A stretch of DNA of 45,311 nucleotides. Source: Bacillus sp. JCM 19041 (GTDB lineage Bacteria > Bacillota > Bacilli > Bacillales > Bacillaceae_D). Below are positions 7,874-17,910 of this stretch, piece by piece. Under the pieces are notes generated by a model, which did no database searches, had not been told where the DNA came from, and was given only the letters and a program-made list of their open reading frames with translations. A program made the position numbers and the translations under genes. Each line of letters starts with the position of its first letter. The stretch's first letter is position 1. Location: contig BAXC01000028.1 of NCBI GenBank assembly GCA_001310375.1, positions 1 to 45,311 on the forward strand, read 5' to 3'.

Positions 7874-8571
7874 ATGAAACAAATCATCGCACTTGGTGGA
7901 GGTGGATTCTCAATGGAGCCCGAAAACCCACTTCTTGATGACTACATATTGGCACAGGCAAACGTGGAAAAACCGAAAATATGTTTTCTCCCAACAGCCA
8001 GTGGAGATTCTGCCGACTATGTCCAACGTTTTTATCATGCGTTCGAAGCAAAAGAATGTGAACCGTCCCACTTATCGCTTTTTAAACCGCCGGCGCGAGA
8101 CTTGGAAGGGGTATACTCGATAAAGACATCATATATGTAGGTGGAGGCAATACGAAAAACCTTATGATCTTATGGAAAGAATGGGGTCTTGATCAGGCGT
8201 TGTTAAAAGCTTGGCAGAAGGGAATTGTTCTCACGGGCTTAAGTGCAGGGTCGATTTGTTGGTTTGAAGAAGGCGTAACCGATTCATATGGGGATCAATT
8301 GGAACCTATTAAAGGTCTTGGATTTTTAAAGGGAAGCCATTGCCCCCATTATGATGGGGAAGAGGAACGGAGACCAGCATATAGGCGACTTATTAAAGAG
8401 AAGAAAGTGAAACCAGGAATCGCTGCTGATGATGGTGTTGCGCTTCATTATATCGGTCAAAGCTTGCATAAAGTGGTGTGTTCAAGAAAGGCTGCATCGG
8501 GCTATTATGTGCACCTTGACGGTACAGAGAGTAGAGAAACAAGAGTAGAAGCTCGTTTTTTAGGAGATTGA
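7874..8571 (+). CDS. ygaJ: Peptidase E family (S51) dipeptidase, frameshifted
   Basis: Starts at ATG 7874. The opening KQIIALGGGGFSMEPENP is that of B. subtilis YgaJ, followed by CFLPTASGDS. The frame breaks near 8113; one added base gives the DKDIIYVGGGNTKNL stretch. The serine nucleophile elbow is GLSAGSICWF and a later SHCPHYDGE segment is also conserved. Corrected length is about 232 residues, normal for the family, which hydrolyses Asp-X dipeptides or related small substrates in the cytoplasm. The gene stands alone and ends before the hairpin at 8750. Confidence 0.85.
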
Positions 8572-8749
8572 TTGTTGATCGTTACGGTAGAACTTTTCTT
8601 CGTGGAGGAAAGCTTTTTTGGATGTTGCAAAAGTTAGAAGATCGTACTTCTTCAATTGAGACACTTAGATGTAATGGTTTTCGGTGTATTTGAATTTCTT
8701 TTTGGTGATGTGAATCTGTCTCCCGCCTTGAGCCTACTAAGAACATAGT

Positions 8750-8780
8750 AAGCCCGCTACTTTAATGCAGCGGGCTTTCT
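8750..8780. terminator. Terminator between ygaJ and blaI
   Basis: AAGCCCGCT (8750-8758) pairs with AGCGGGCTT (8769-8777), a nine-pair stem with a ten-base loop. It is followed by TCTTCC and then TTTTTT on the plus strand. It sits between convergent genes and may serve both. Confidence 0.75.
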
Positions 8781-8801
8781 TCCGATTTTTTAGCCATCTT
8801 T

Positions 8802-9182
8802 TTAATCAAGCTTCTCATCCAACAGGGACCTGAGTTCCTTTAAGTCTTCTTTTGTTAACGATTCTTCTTCTTCGATAAATTGGACAAGCATTGATTTGGT
8901 TGTTCCGCCGTAAATACGGTCGATGAAGGACTGCGTTTCAGCACGGCGACATTCTTCTTCTGTAAATAGGGGACTGAACGTATAAACCCGTTCTTCTTTG
9001 TTTGCTTTGACGACTTGTTTTTTCGTTAAACGATCAAGGAGTGTGCGGATGGTTTTTGGTTTCCAATCTGCCTCTTGGTCAAGTACGGCAATGATTTGGC
9101 TAGCCGTTTGGGGGGCGTGGTTCCAAAGGATTTTCATAACTTCCCACTCTGCTTCTGTAATGCTTGGCATGTTGTTTGTCAT
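8802..9182 (-). CDS. blaI: BlaI/MecI-family beta-lactamase repressor
   Basis: Start ATG 9182 follows AGGAGG at nine bases; a longer reading to 9257 lies inside blaR1. The 126-residue protein opens ITEAEWEVMKILW and continues TASQII, then WKPKTIRTLLDRLTKK, the winged-helix DNA-binding domain of BlaI/MecI. The C-terminal helices mediate dimerisation and carry the site cut after BlaR1 activation. It begins two bases after the blaR1 stop in a blaR1-blaI operon. Its likely targets are the paired dyads at 11051-11082. Confidence 0.93.
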   Translation of the reverse strand: MTNNMPSITEAEWEVMKILWNHAPQTASQIIAVLDQEADWKPKTIRTLLDRLTKKQVVKANKEERVYTFSPLFTEEECRRAETQSFIDRIYGGTTKSMLVQFIEEEESLTKEDLKELRSLLDEKLD

Positions 9183-9184
9183 TC

Positions 9185-10968
9185 CTAGTTCCCTCCTTTG
9201 TATATGCCTTTGTCCTCCAAAATGGCATAGGTTGCTTGTGCAGCTTCGCTTCCCCATGCTTCTTCGTCATCTTGGATGTTGGTTGCGAAAAACCAGGTGT
9301 CTTCTGACGTTTCGACAAAACCGATAAACCAGCCGTTCACTGCTTCGTCGTTAATGATGCCTGTGCCTGTTTTGCCGTATAAGGTACGGTCCGTTTGTTC
9401 TGTCATTTTCATCGCGTTTTTAACCGTTTCAATTGCTTCGGTATCAAAGGCATGCTTGTTTTCAAATACGGCATTTAGCTGTTCAACTTGTTCAATCGGC
9501 GATATTTTTAATGACGATTCAAGCCAAAATGGATCGTCCGCGCCAGATACGTTTCGGTTGCCGTAGTTCAGTTGATTGACGTAGGACTGGATCGTTTCTT
9601 GTTGAACACGTTGATCCATCTCTTGGAAATACCAATTGACTGAGTAGCTCATTGCGGTCTCAAGGGTTTGGTCTTGATTCCACTCGTCATACTCGTAATG
9701 TGTCCCGTCCCAAGTCATCGCCGTCTGACCAGGTTGAATCGTGTTTGTTTCCAATCCGATCAGGGCACTGTAGATTTTATAAGTTGAATTGGGTGAAACA
9801 CGCTTTGTGCTCTGTTCTTTGTTGTAAATCTCGTACTGGTCTTCATTCTGGCTATAAAGGACAAAGCTGGCATTTTTCCCATCAAAATAATCGCCTAGTT
9901 CTTCATAAACGACATGGTCCCCGTGGAACACATAGTCGTTCTCTGTTGCCGCTACCGCTGCTAAAAAAGGGATTTGGCTAACGACAAAGATGCTATCCCA
10001 ACGAACAGCAATGCGCTTTTGATGCCTCTTGCTGTTGTATCTGTTTGAAACGAAACAATATGTTCAATGCGTTTCTTGATTTGCTTTTTGGCGCCACCAA
10101 ATCCATTAATCAAGCCAGAAAACGATGCGTGTTCGTTCTTTTTTTCGATAAAACGGAGGATAGTCAGTCCGTATGCTTTACTACTTCTTGCGCCTAATGA
10201 ATCAAGTACGGCTGCATCACAGCTCAATTCGCGATCCAGTCTCATTTCATTAAAGGCCTTCCACACAAATGGGTGGAACCAATAAATGATTTGAAAGAGG
10301 ACAAAGAGATAGTTTGTTTTTGGATGGTGTTGTTTTACATGGTGCAATTCATGTAACAAAATATGCTTGATGTCTGTTTCCTCAAGCTGTTTGCCCATCT
10401 GTTGTGGGAGAACAAGGTATGTGTTGAACAAGCCATATGTTAATGGCGATTTAATCAATGGTGACTCTAACAGAATCGGCTTTGATATAGGTTGTAACTG
10501 CTCTAAACACCACTCATATTGTGTGAGAACCGCATTGCTTTCAACACGGGCTGAATGGCGTATTAGGCGGTTTAAGCGATAAGCAGAGTGAATCGTGATC
10601 CACGCAAACCAAATCATTCCTATAATCCAGACGAGAAGAAAGCCTGATTGAATCCACGTGTAATCGGCTTGGCTAACGGAAGCGCCAAAGTCCGCCATCC
10701 AATCGTTGTTTGTTGTCCCTTGCTGTAAAGCCACTGCTCCGCCGCTGCCGGAGTCCGGCGAGTCAACCGTCTGTGGGAAAAAAGAGCGTAGCCCTTGAAC
10801 ATGTTTAATGGGCAAAAAAGGCAGCGCTAATGCAGCCAATAATAAATACCACATTCGGTAACGCCACTTTACTGACAGTTGCTTTTGGAACATCCTGCGT
10901 ATTAAAAAAATAATTCCGATCGTTACGGTCGATAAAACTAAGGATAACGCCATTTGGGAAAAGACCAT
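9185..10968 (-). CDS. blaR1: BlaR1/MecR1-type beta-lactam sensor-transducer, frameshifted
   Basis: ATG 10968 is preceded by GAGGAG. The N-terminal half has four predicted membrane helices and the zinc protease motif HELHH at residues 206-210. The frame breaks near 9980; one added base gives VVSQIPFLAAVAA and joins the extracellular penicillin-sensor domain. That domain has STYK (acylated serine), YSVN and KTGTG, the three motifs of a class D-like sensor. Corrected length is about 594 residues, normal for the family. Acylation by a beta-lactam activates the protease and relieves BlaI repression. If the frameshift were real, the sensor would be uncoupled from the protease. Confidence 0.92.
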
Positions 10969-11037
10969 TTGATATTCTCCTCATCTTATTCAAGTCATTC
11001 ATTCCAGTTCCCTTATCATAGCACTTCTAAAAATAAA

Positions 11038-11082
11038 TTGACATAACTAGATTACATTTGTAATATGGATTACAGTTGTAAT
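11038..11082 (+). promoter_or_regulatory. Beta-lactamase promoter with two BlaI operators
   Basis: TTGACA (11038-11043), a 17 bp spacer and TAATAT (11061-11066) form a strong promoter. Two near-perfect dyads lie on it: ATTACATTTGTAAT at 11051-11064 and ATTACAGTTGTAAT at 11069-11082, centres 18 bp apart. Both match the TACA/TGTA BlaI/MecI operator. The first covers the -10 spacer region, so bound BlaI should block transcription. The divergent blaR1 promoter (ATGTCA, 18 bp, TATGAT) lies just to the left. Confidence 0.88.
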
Positions 11083-11107
11083 CAAAAAACGAAAGAAGGT
11101 TTTGTAA

Positions 11108-12003
11108 ATGAAAAAACAACTAATAGGATTAATTGCTGCGAGTGTGTTATTTGTCGGGGGCTGCACTGATGAGAAGCAGGCTGTCCCTTCAAACGAACAA
11201 CAAGCTGAAGAAACGTTGGATGAGCGCTTATACGGGCTGGAAGAACAATACGACGCTAGACTTGGCGTGTACGCGGTGGATACAGGAAGTGGGCAGACAA
11301 TCGATTATCAGTCAGAGGAACGGTTTGCTTATGCATCTACTCATAAAGCGTTAGCGGTAGGAGTGTTATTGCAACAAACATCAATGGAGGATTTGGACAA
11401 AAGGATCCATTACACAGCCGATGATTTGGTTGATTACAGCCCTATAACGGAGAAAAATGTTGAGACAGGCATGACGTTAAAAGAGATAAGCGATGCATCA
11501 ATCCGTTTCAGCGACAACACAGCTGCTAACTTAATTTTTAATGAAATTGGCGGACCGGAAGGGTTTAAGACGTCCTTGCGTGCGATCGGGGATGATGTAA
11601 CGGAGCCAGAAAACATCGAGCAAAAGCTCAACGATGTAAAGCCTGGTGATATACATGATACGAGCACAGCAAAAGCATTAACTGAGAGCTTACGTGCATT
11701 TGCGCTTGAAGATGTTCTTGAAGAAGAGCAGCGGACCTTGTTGGTCGAATGGCTAAAAGGCAATACGACAGGAGATGCACTCATTCGTGCCGGCGTTCCA
11801 GATGGCTGGGAAGTCGGTGACAAAACCGGATTGGCTGCTGCATACGGTACACGAAACGACATTGGCATTATTTGGCTCCAGATCGGGCGCCTATTGTGTT
11901 AGCTGTTTTATCGAGTCGAGATGAAGAAGACGCAGAAACGAATGATGAACTGATTGCAAAGGCTACTGAAGAAATTGTAAACGAACTGATTCAGTTGAAT
12001 TAA
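11108..12003 (+). CDS. Class A beta-lactamase, lipoprotein form, frameshifted near its end
   Basis: The signal ends in LFVGGC (Cys19), so a membrane-anchored lipoprotein is expected. Class A motifs are all present: STHK at 77-80, SDN at 135-137, EQKLN at 171-175 supplying the general-base Glu, and KTG at 239-241. The frame breaks near 11875; one added C gives the IWPPD strand and a normal C-terminus ending LIQLN. Corrected length is about 298 residues. It hydrolyses penicillins outside the membrane and is induced through BlaR1-BlaI. The Gram-positive Bacillus penicillinase group is the nearest by motif pattern. Confidence 0.93.
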
Positions 12004-12063
12004 TGTACGCGGCAAGGGTCCCGGTGTAAATGAAAAGGTTTTGACGCTTGCAAGGAGTTTGGT

Positions 12064-14131
12064 ATGAACCATTTAAACAAGAGATTGAATGTGCTTTTTC
12101 TAATCGTATTTTTGCTTTTTTGCCGCTTTAGTTTTAAGGCTTGGCATCGTGCAAATTGGCAAAGGGGACGAATACAAAAGTGAACTAGATTACGTAACAA
12201 CACAAAAAGTGCATATAGATGCACCGCGGGGGCTGATGTATGATGCCCGTGATCGTGTTGTGGTTGACAACTCGCTTGAGTTATCTGTTACGTACACCAA
12301 TCCTGGTGATCATACGGAAAAAGAGCAGTTGGAACTTGCACGTAAGCTGGCTAATATTATTCATTTTGAACTGGAGATGCCGAGCTTTCGTGATAAGCAA
12401 GAATATTATTATGCCAATCTTGAGCTCAATGAACGTAAAGCTTTGTTGGATGGTGGCGTTTTTGAGCAGGATGACAGTCGGTCTGAATATGAACGGATCA
12501 TTGAACAGATTACGGAACAAATGGTGGAAGATTACTCAGCCGAAGAAGACGCGATTTACATTTTCTCGCAAATGGCGCGTGGGTCCAAAGGAGTTCCTCA
12601 CCGGATTAAACAATCCATTACAGACAGAGAAGCAAATCAGTTAGCAGAACGCTTAGATAAGTTGCCCTCTATTGATATGCAACGGGATTCGAAACGTACC
12701 TATGTCTATGGGGACACCTTACGTTCATTGTTTGGCCGAGTTGGTCCGATCCAGTCAGAAGAGACTGAGGTTTATTTAACGAAAGGGTACGAACGGTCTG
12801 ACCTTGTGGGAACGAGCTACTTAGAACTGGCGTATGAAAATGTACTGAAAGGCCAAAAAGGGGAACGGACGCTTACTCGACAGAGCAATGGGAATGAGCA
12901 GCAAAAAACAACGGTCAGTGAAGAAGTGGGAAGCCGGGGGAATGATCTTGTTTTAACGATTGATATGGCTTATCAACAATTACTCGATCAATCAGTCAAA
13001 AAGCATGTAGAGGAAAACCGTGGCCGTTTTGTCGAGGATGCCAGTGCCTATGCTGTTGTCATAAACGAAAACCGGGGACATTTTAGCGTTGAGTGGCTAT
13101 GCCGACCCTAAAGACGGAGCGGGTGCCTTTCAGCCGTTAGGCACGGTCAACGATGCGTATGAATTTGGCTCTGCAATAAAAGGGGCTTCCGTCTTAACTG
13201 GTTTGGAATATGACGTCATCCACCCAAGTACGGTTGTTGATGATCAGCCATTGTACTTTAAAGGAACACCGGATAAAAAATCGGTTGTGCCTTATATGGG
13301 TCCGGTCGACCTGAACGCGGCCCTTGAGAGATCATCGAATGTATATATGTTTGAAATAGCGTTGCGTATGGGCGGTTACCAATACGACTATCATTCAGCG
13401 GCTAGGCAAACGTTGTTTTCAGAGGAGGTGGCAAATCAAGTATTAGATGATGCGCGTTACGTTTTTCACCAGTTTGGTCTTGGTGTAAACACCGGGATTG
13501 ATTTACCTACCGAAGCCACTGGACTCGCCCAGCCAGTCAATGAGGCAGGTAACGCCCTTGATTTTATGATTGGCCAATATGATACGTATTCGACCTTGCA
13601 GGTCGCCCAGTACATTAGCACAATTGCTAACGATGGATGAGGATGCGCCCGAGAATCGTCAAAGAAATACGCGAACCTGTGACAGATAAGGAAGTTGGAC
13701 ATGCGGTCGTCAAACAATTTGAACCAGAGGTATTAAACCATATCGACTTGAGCCAGGAAAAACTGGAAGCTGTAAAGGCCGGGTTAAGAAGAGTGGTCAC
13801 TGGCAATCGTGGCACGGCACGGACGATTAAGACTGACGTAGCAATTGCGGCTAAAACAGGTACTTCAGAATCATCAATTGTGGTTGGGGAAGGCAAGCAT
13901 CGGCAAGTCTGCGAAACGAATAATTTAAGTTTTGTCGGGTACGCGCCTTATGATGATCCAGAAATCGCTTTTGCGGTTATTACCCCAGGCATGACAGTTG
14001 CTACGACTACAAGCAAAGTATCCCAGGATATTAGTGAAGATCTTGTGAATCATTATTTTAATTTAACAGGGACACGAGAAAAACCATTGCCTGATCAAAT
14101 TGGGGATGACGTTGATCTTTCCTTTGATTAA
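12064..14131 (+). CDS. Class B penicillin-binding protein, PbpA/PbpH type, three frameshifts
   Basis: ATG 12064 follows AAGGAG. One N-terminal membrane helix is followed by IDAPRGLMYDARDRVV, the standard class B PBP pedestal start. The transpeptidase domain has SAIK in YEFGSAIKGASVLTG, which closely recalls B. subtilis PbpA, then SSN in ERSSNVYMF and KTG in AAKTGTSES. Frames break near 12128 (an extra T), near 13066 (NPKTGDILALSGYAD restored) and near 13633 (missing G in DGMRMRP). Corrected length is about 689 residues. It cross-links peptidoglycan, probably for sidewall growth. It lies 60 bp after the beta-lactamase with no terminator between, so co-induction by beta-lactams is likely. Confidence 0.88.
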
Positions 14132-14177
14132 ATTGAATGAATGGATGAATAAACGTTTTGCTTTTAGGATGTTCATC

Positions 14178-14222
14178 GGAACACGCACAAAAAGAAGGTC
14201 AAACCATTGTGTGCGTGTTTCC
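14178..14222 (+). terminator. Terminator of the bla-pbp operon
   Basis: GGAACACGCACAA (14178-14190) pairs with TTGTGTGCGTGTTTCC (14207-14222), with small bulges. The region from here to 14391 holds no gene. It contains only an isolated palindrome, GTGAATGA/TCATTCAC, at 14320-14337. Confidence 0.65.
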
Positions 14223-14391
14223 TTGATCAAACAAGATTGGGGATAATTGTGAATAGTGAGCAGTGCTAGTTGCTGACGTCAATTGGATTCATACTTTATG
14301 ATTGATGTTAATCGGATGAGTGAATGAAGTCATTCACGTTACTCGTGTGCGATCAAAAATGTGAGTTTCATCTGCGGGTTCTATCGTTCTT

Positions 14392-15342
14392 TTATTCTCT
14401 ATCTAATAACTGATGAATTTCCTTAATAATTAATTCAGGCTGTTCAAGATGAATAAAGTGATTGTTTGTGTCGACCCAAATTTGCTCAGCATGATTGGAC
14501 CATGATGTGAAGGTTTCTTGTGATTGTTTCCAACCTTCCATGGGATTCTCACTTGCTGAAAAAATAATCAATGGAATATCTTCCAAGTGATTTCCGTTGA
14601 CCACTATTTGCCCATTTTTATTTAATTCTCGTCTTTCTGCCAGCATGGTTTGATTCCACATTTGATTTAGTGAAAAATCCAATGCCAAGTCATTTAGATT
14701 CTCTGGTAAATCTCTTGCCTGTATTAAGTTTTGCTTTACTGAATCAACGTGACTTAACAACCGCATAACACCTGTGGAATTTATTAATTTGGTTATATGT
14801 ATGGATACCGGGACTAGATTTTCCATCTGGCTCGCATATTGAGGATGGACTCCATCAATTAGTACAATCCCGTCCACTTTTTCTGGGTATTTTTGTGCAT
14901 AGTGAATGATTTCAAGAGCCGCCATAGAATGACCTACAAAAATAAAGGACTGATTGTCACTAGCTTCATCCAATACCACTTCAATTTCATCGACAATAGT
15001 TGAAATCGAACGTTCCCTGGAGGTAGGTTCAGACCAACCATAACCTGGTCTTTCATACACAATTGTTTCTGTTCGATTACTAATCTCTTCTTGCATGTGA
15101 TACATATCTATATATGGTGAAGTTGTCCCATTCCCAGAGCTAAAAACAACAGTCCTATCACCGCTTCCTATTTTAAAATAATGTATTTTAGAATGATCGT
15201 AATCAATAAAATCACCTACAGGTGGGTAGTTACTCACAGAATCACGCCTAACGTTTTCGATAATAAAAGCTATTATTAGTAGTAATATAAGCACGATTAA
15301 GATAGTCGCTGTTCTTTTGACTATTCTATTTTTCAAACTCAC
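14392..15342 (-). CDS. Membrane-anchored alpha/beta hydrolase
   Basis: GTG 15342 follows GAGGAG at five to six bases and is preferred to TTG 15375. The protein starts with a single transmembrane helix (TILIVLILLLIIAFII) and then an alpha/beta hydrolase fold. It has an oxyanion strand VVFSSGNG, RPGYGWSEP, the nucleophile elbow GHSMAA and the catalytic histidine in NNHFIHLEQPE. It is intact, with about 316 residues, and should face outside. The substrate is unknown; esterase or haloperoxidase-like activities are possible. Confidence 0.85.
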   Translation of the reverse strand: MSLKNRIVKRTATILIVLILLLIIAFIIENVRRDSVSNYPPVGDFIDYDHSKIHYFKIGSGDRTVVFSSGNGTTSPYIDMYHMQEEISNRTETIVYERPGYGWSEPTSRERSISTIVDEIEVVLDEASDNQSFIFVGHSMAALEIIHYAQKYPEKVDGIVLIDGVHPQYASQMENLVPVSIHITKLINSTGVMRLLSHVDSVKQNLIQARDLPENLNDLALDFSLNQMWNQTMLAERRELNKNGQIVVNGNHLEDIPLIIFSASENPMEGWKQSQETFTSWSNHAEQIWVDTNNHFIHLEQPELIIKEIHQLLDRE

Positions 15343-15473
15343 TTGCACTCCTCGTGGTGACAAATTTGAACTCAAAGTATAGTTTAGGGTTACATATCCA
15401 TATAAGTCAATTAAAATCAGTTAATTATCAATTTGCTGATTTTAATCGCAGTTTCTCTCTTCTGTTCATTTAC

Positions 15474-16379
15474 TTACCCTTCATATATTAGGGAGTTATT
15501 AAAATACTCCTCCGTTAAATGAATAAAATCGTTTAATTGCGGTGTTTGCGATTTGTTTTTGTGTATAGCCATTTGTGTTGTTAATGTCGGCATTCGTACA
15601 GACCAGTTAAGGGCAATGAGTGATCCTGTTTTTACTTCCTCAGCGACAGTCATTTCCGGGAGAAGTGCGACTCCAATATTTGCGATTACGCATTTTTTGA
15701 TTGCTTCAATGCTGATGAACTCCAATGTGTTTCTGGGAGAAACATGATGTGCGTTTACTATTTGCTCGAACATCGTGCGATAGGAACAGCCTTTTTCAGT
15801 AAACAAAATTGTTTCTTCACGTAAATCTTCAGGTAATACCGCCGATTTTGAACGCATTGGGTGAGAGGGTGCGGCAACGAGTCGTAATTTTTCTTGTAAT
15901 AAGGACTTGGTTTTTAAATATGGGTTTGGTTTATTGACATCCATAATAAAAGCGAGGTCTACTTCTCCGTTCAGCAATGATTCCGTTGCCCTTTCATCAG
16001 AGTGGGCAGGTTTAAAGATTAAATTCACGAGGGGGTATTGGTCTTTAAATGATTTAAGCAGCGTAGGCAGACGGTACGTACATTGGCTTTCTTGTGCTCC
16101 GATGGTGATCGTACCCGTTTTCTCTTCAGACTGAATCATTGTTTGGGCTTCCGCTGTTAAATGAATAATTTGTTGAGCGTAACCTTTTAATTGCTGTCCA
16201 GCGTGAGTTAAGACAAGTCGTTTCCCGAGCCTTTCGAAAAGCGGGGTAGCGAGCTCTTGTTCCAGCGATTTAATATGAGCGGTGACACTTGATTGTGCAT
16301 ACTGAAGTTTGGCTGCTGTTTTTGTGAAGTTCAGTGTCTTGCTTGCTACTAGGAATGTATGTAGGTGTTTCAAGTCCAT
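15474..16379 (-). CDS. LysR-family transcriptional regulator
   Basis: An intact protein of 301 residues. Residues 1-60 are the LysR winged helix (LHTFLVASKTLNFTKTAA, then SSVTAHIKSLEQEL, with LFERLGKRLVLT). The rest is the two-lobed effector domain, with GSLIAL and IGVALLPEM segments. It is divergent from the reductase gene at 16500, with a 120 bp gap carrying dyads, so it probably controls that gene and itself. The effector may be a quinone or electrophile, by analogy with the target. Confidence 0.92.
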   Translation of the reverse strand: MDLKHLHTFLVASKTLNFTKTAAKLQYAQSSVTAHIKSLEQELATPLFERLGKRLVLTHAGQQLKGYAQQIIHLTAEAQTMIQSEEKTGTITIGAQESQCTYRLPTLLKSFKDQYPLVNLIFKPAHSDERATESLLNGEVDLAFIMDVNKPNPYLKTKSLLQEKLRLVAAPSHPMRSKSAVLPEDLREETILFTEKGCSYRTMFEQIVNAHHVSPRNTLEFISIEAIKKCVIANIGVALLPEMTVAEEVKTGSLIALNWSVRMPTLTTQMAIHKNKSQTPQLNDFIHLTEEYFNNSLIYEG

Positions 16380-16392
16380 CTTTTTTCTCCCC

Positions 16393-16471
16393 TAAATCGG
16401 TTATAGTGATTGAAATCATCAGAATTATCATCTTTTGTGATTGGTCTTTTTAGTTTAATCTGAATTCAGAT
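16393..16471. promoter_or_regulatory. Operator region between LysR gene and reductase
   Basis: The gap holds a perfect 14 bp palindrome ATCTGAATTCAGAT at 16458-16471 and, further left, TGATTGAAATCA, a T-N11-A-type dyad typical of LysR binding sites. The palindrome lies about 29 bases before the reductase start. Confidence 0.5.
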
Positions 16472-16499
16472 GAAAGACAATGAGAGAGGGGATTAAGCA

Positions 16500-17051
16500 A
16501 TGAAAAAGCTACTGCTTATCGATGGGCATGATCGATTTAAACGGGCGCCTGGACACTTAACAACATTTATGTCCGATTTGATAAAAGAAGTGAGTACAGC
16601 TAAGTTTGAGATACAAGAAACGAAAATAATAGATGGATATGAAGTTGAGGAGGAAATAAAAAAATTCCAATGGGCAGATTTGGTTATCGTACAAACGCCG
16701 ATTTATTGGTTTAGTCTGCCAGGTGTTTTGAAAAAGTATATGGATGATGTATTTATTCCGGATGTCTTTTTTAAGAAATCAAACGAGTTTGGGCGTGGCG
16801 GGTTGCTTACGCAAAAGGACTACATGCTTTCTGTTTCGTGGGGAGCAAAAGAAAACGCATTTAACGGGAGTAAGGCTGATTTTTTAGAAGGTCATTCTGA
16901 AGATGACGTGTTATTTCCAGTTCATAAAACATTCGAATACTGTGGAATGAGGAGACGACCTACCTTTTCGATTTACTCTGCAATGAAAAACCCGTCACTA
17001 ACAGAGAGTGCAACCCGATTTCAAGCGCACTTTACTACTCATCTAATTTAA
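16500..17051 (+). CDS. MdaB-like NAD(P)H quinone reductase (flavodoxin fold)
   Basis: A protein of 183 residues from ATG 16500, behind a GAGGGGA site. It opens KKLLLIDGHDRF, the FMN-binding first loop, and has VIVQTPIYWFSLPGVLKKYMDDVF, here split, which marks the MdaB/YabF branch of flavodoxin-fold quinone reductases. Later segments (FGRGGLLTQKDYMLSVSWGA) complete the flavin site. It reduces quinones by two electrons and protects against electrophile stress. It pairs with the divergent LysR gene. The protein is slightly shorter than E. coli MdaB. Confidence 0.85.
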   Translation: MKKLLLIDGHDRFKRAPGHLTTFMSDLIKEVSTAKFEIQETKIIDGYEVEEEIKKFQWADLVIVQTPIYWFSLPGVLKKYMDDVFIPDVFFKKSNEFGRGGLLTQKDYMLSVSWGAKENAFNGSKADFLEGHSEDDVLFPVHKTFEYCGMRRRPTFSIYSAMKNPSLTESATRFQAHFTTHLI

Positions 17052-17354
17052 ATAATTGGGATTGAAAACGAGCAAGAATGAGCTTTTTATAATTGGCAGA
17101 AGGTTTCTCGATATGCAATAATTCGGGAAACCTTCACTGATAAATGAAAAAAGAACACTTACTTCAAAGCGAAACGCGCTTCATTCCCCTCTAAAATGGA
17201 AAATATATAATCTGTAAATTAGTGATAATTTAAACTTTATGAACATTCCAGTATACTTACGTTATACTGCTCAACCAGAGTTCGTTTCATATGAATTCAA
17301 TAGTCCAATAAAGAGACAACTACAACTGATCATTAGTGAAAAGGAGCTGGGAGA
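17052..17354. other. Intergenic gap with one inverted repeat
   Basis: GAAGGTTTC (17100-17108) pairs with GAAACCTTC (17128-17136), a nine-pair stem with a 19-base loop. It has no T tract on either strand. It may still end the reductase transcript. I see no gene in the rest. Confidence 0.5.
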
Positions 17355-17899
17355 ATGACACAATCGGAAATAAAACTTTCGAATGAGACATTCGTATTAA
17401 ATGAGATTGAAAGGAGCGATTGGAAAGCAATCCATGCTTATTCTTCACGCAAAGAAGTGAGCACATATCAAACGTGGGGACCAAATACAGAAGAACAAAC
17501 AAAGGCTTTTGTTGAGAAGATAATCGATGATGCTAGGCAACAGCCTAGAACACGGTATGTGCTTGCAGTTCGAATAAAACAAAATGGCATGCTTGTTGGA
17601 GCTGGTGAAATCAATATACGAAATACGTCAAATGGAGAAATTGCTATATCATACATCCTGATTATTGGAAACAAGGCATTGGGACAGAGGTTGCCCGCCT
17701 TTTGCTAGGATTTGGTTTTCGTACATTACGTCTACACCGCATTTACGCGACATGTGATCCGCGGAATATTGGTTCTGCGAAAGTACTAGAGAAAGTGGGT
17801 ATGCAAAAAGAAGGAAGAATGAGGGAGAATCTGAAGCTGAAAGATGGTTGGAGAGATTCGTTGTTATATAGTGTATTGGAACAGGATGGGCACAAGTAA
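17355..17899 (+). CDS. GNAT N-acetyltransferase, RimJ-like, frameshifted
   Basis: ATG 17355 follows AAGGAG. The opening TFVLNEIERSDWKAIHAY matches the RimJ/YjcK type. The frame breaks near 17655; one added C gives SYHPDYWKQGIGTEVARLLL, which contains the acetyl-CoA loop QGIGTE. The second half has HRIYATCDPRNIGSAKVLEK and GMQKEG, the usual end of the family. Corrected length is about 181 residues. The substrate is unknown. The next gene starts 11 bases downstream, so the two may be one transcript. Confidence 0.85.
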
Positions 17900-17910
17900 A
17901 GTGGAACAGA

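Noticed and set aside
12128..13640. Programmed frameshifting in the pbp gene
   Set aside because: Three shifts of differing sense in one gene, at sites without slippery heptamers plus pseudoknots, fit sequence error better.
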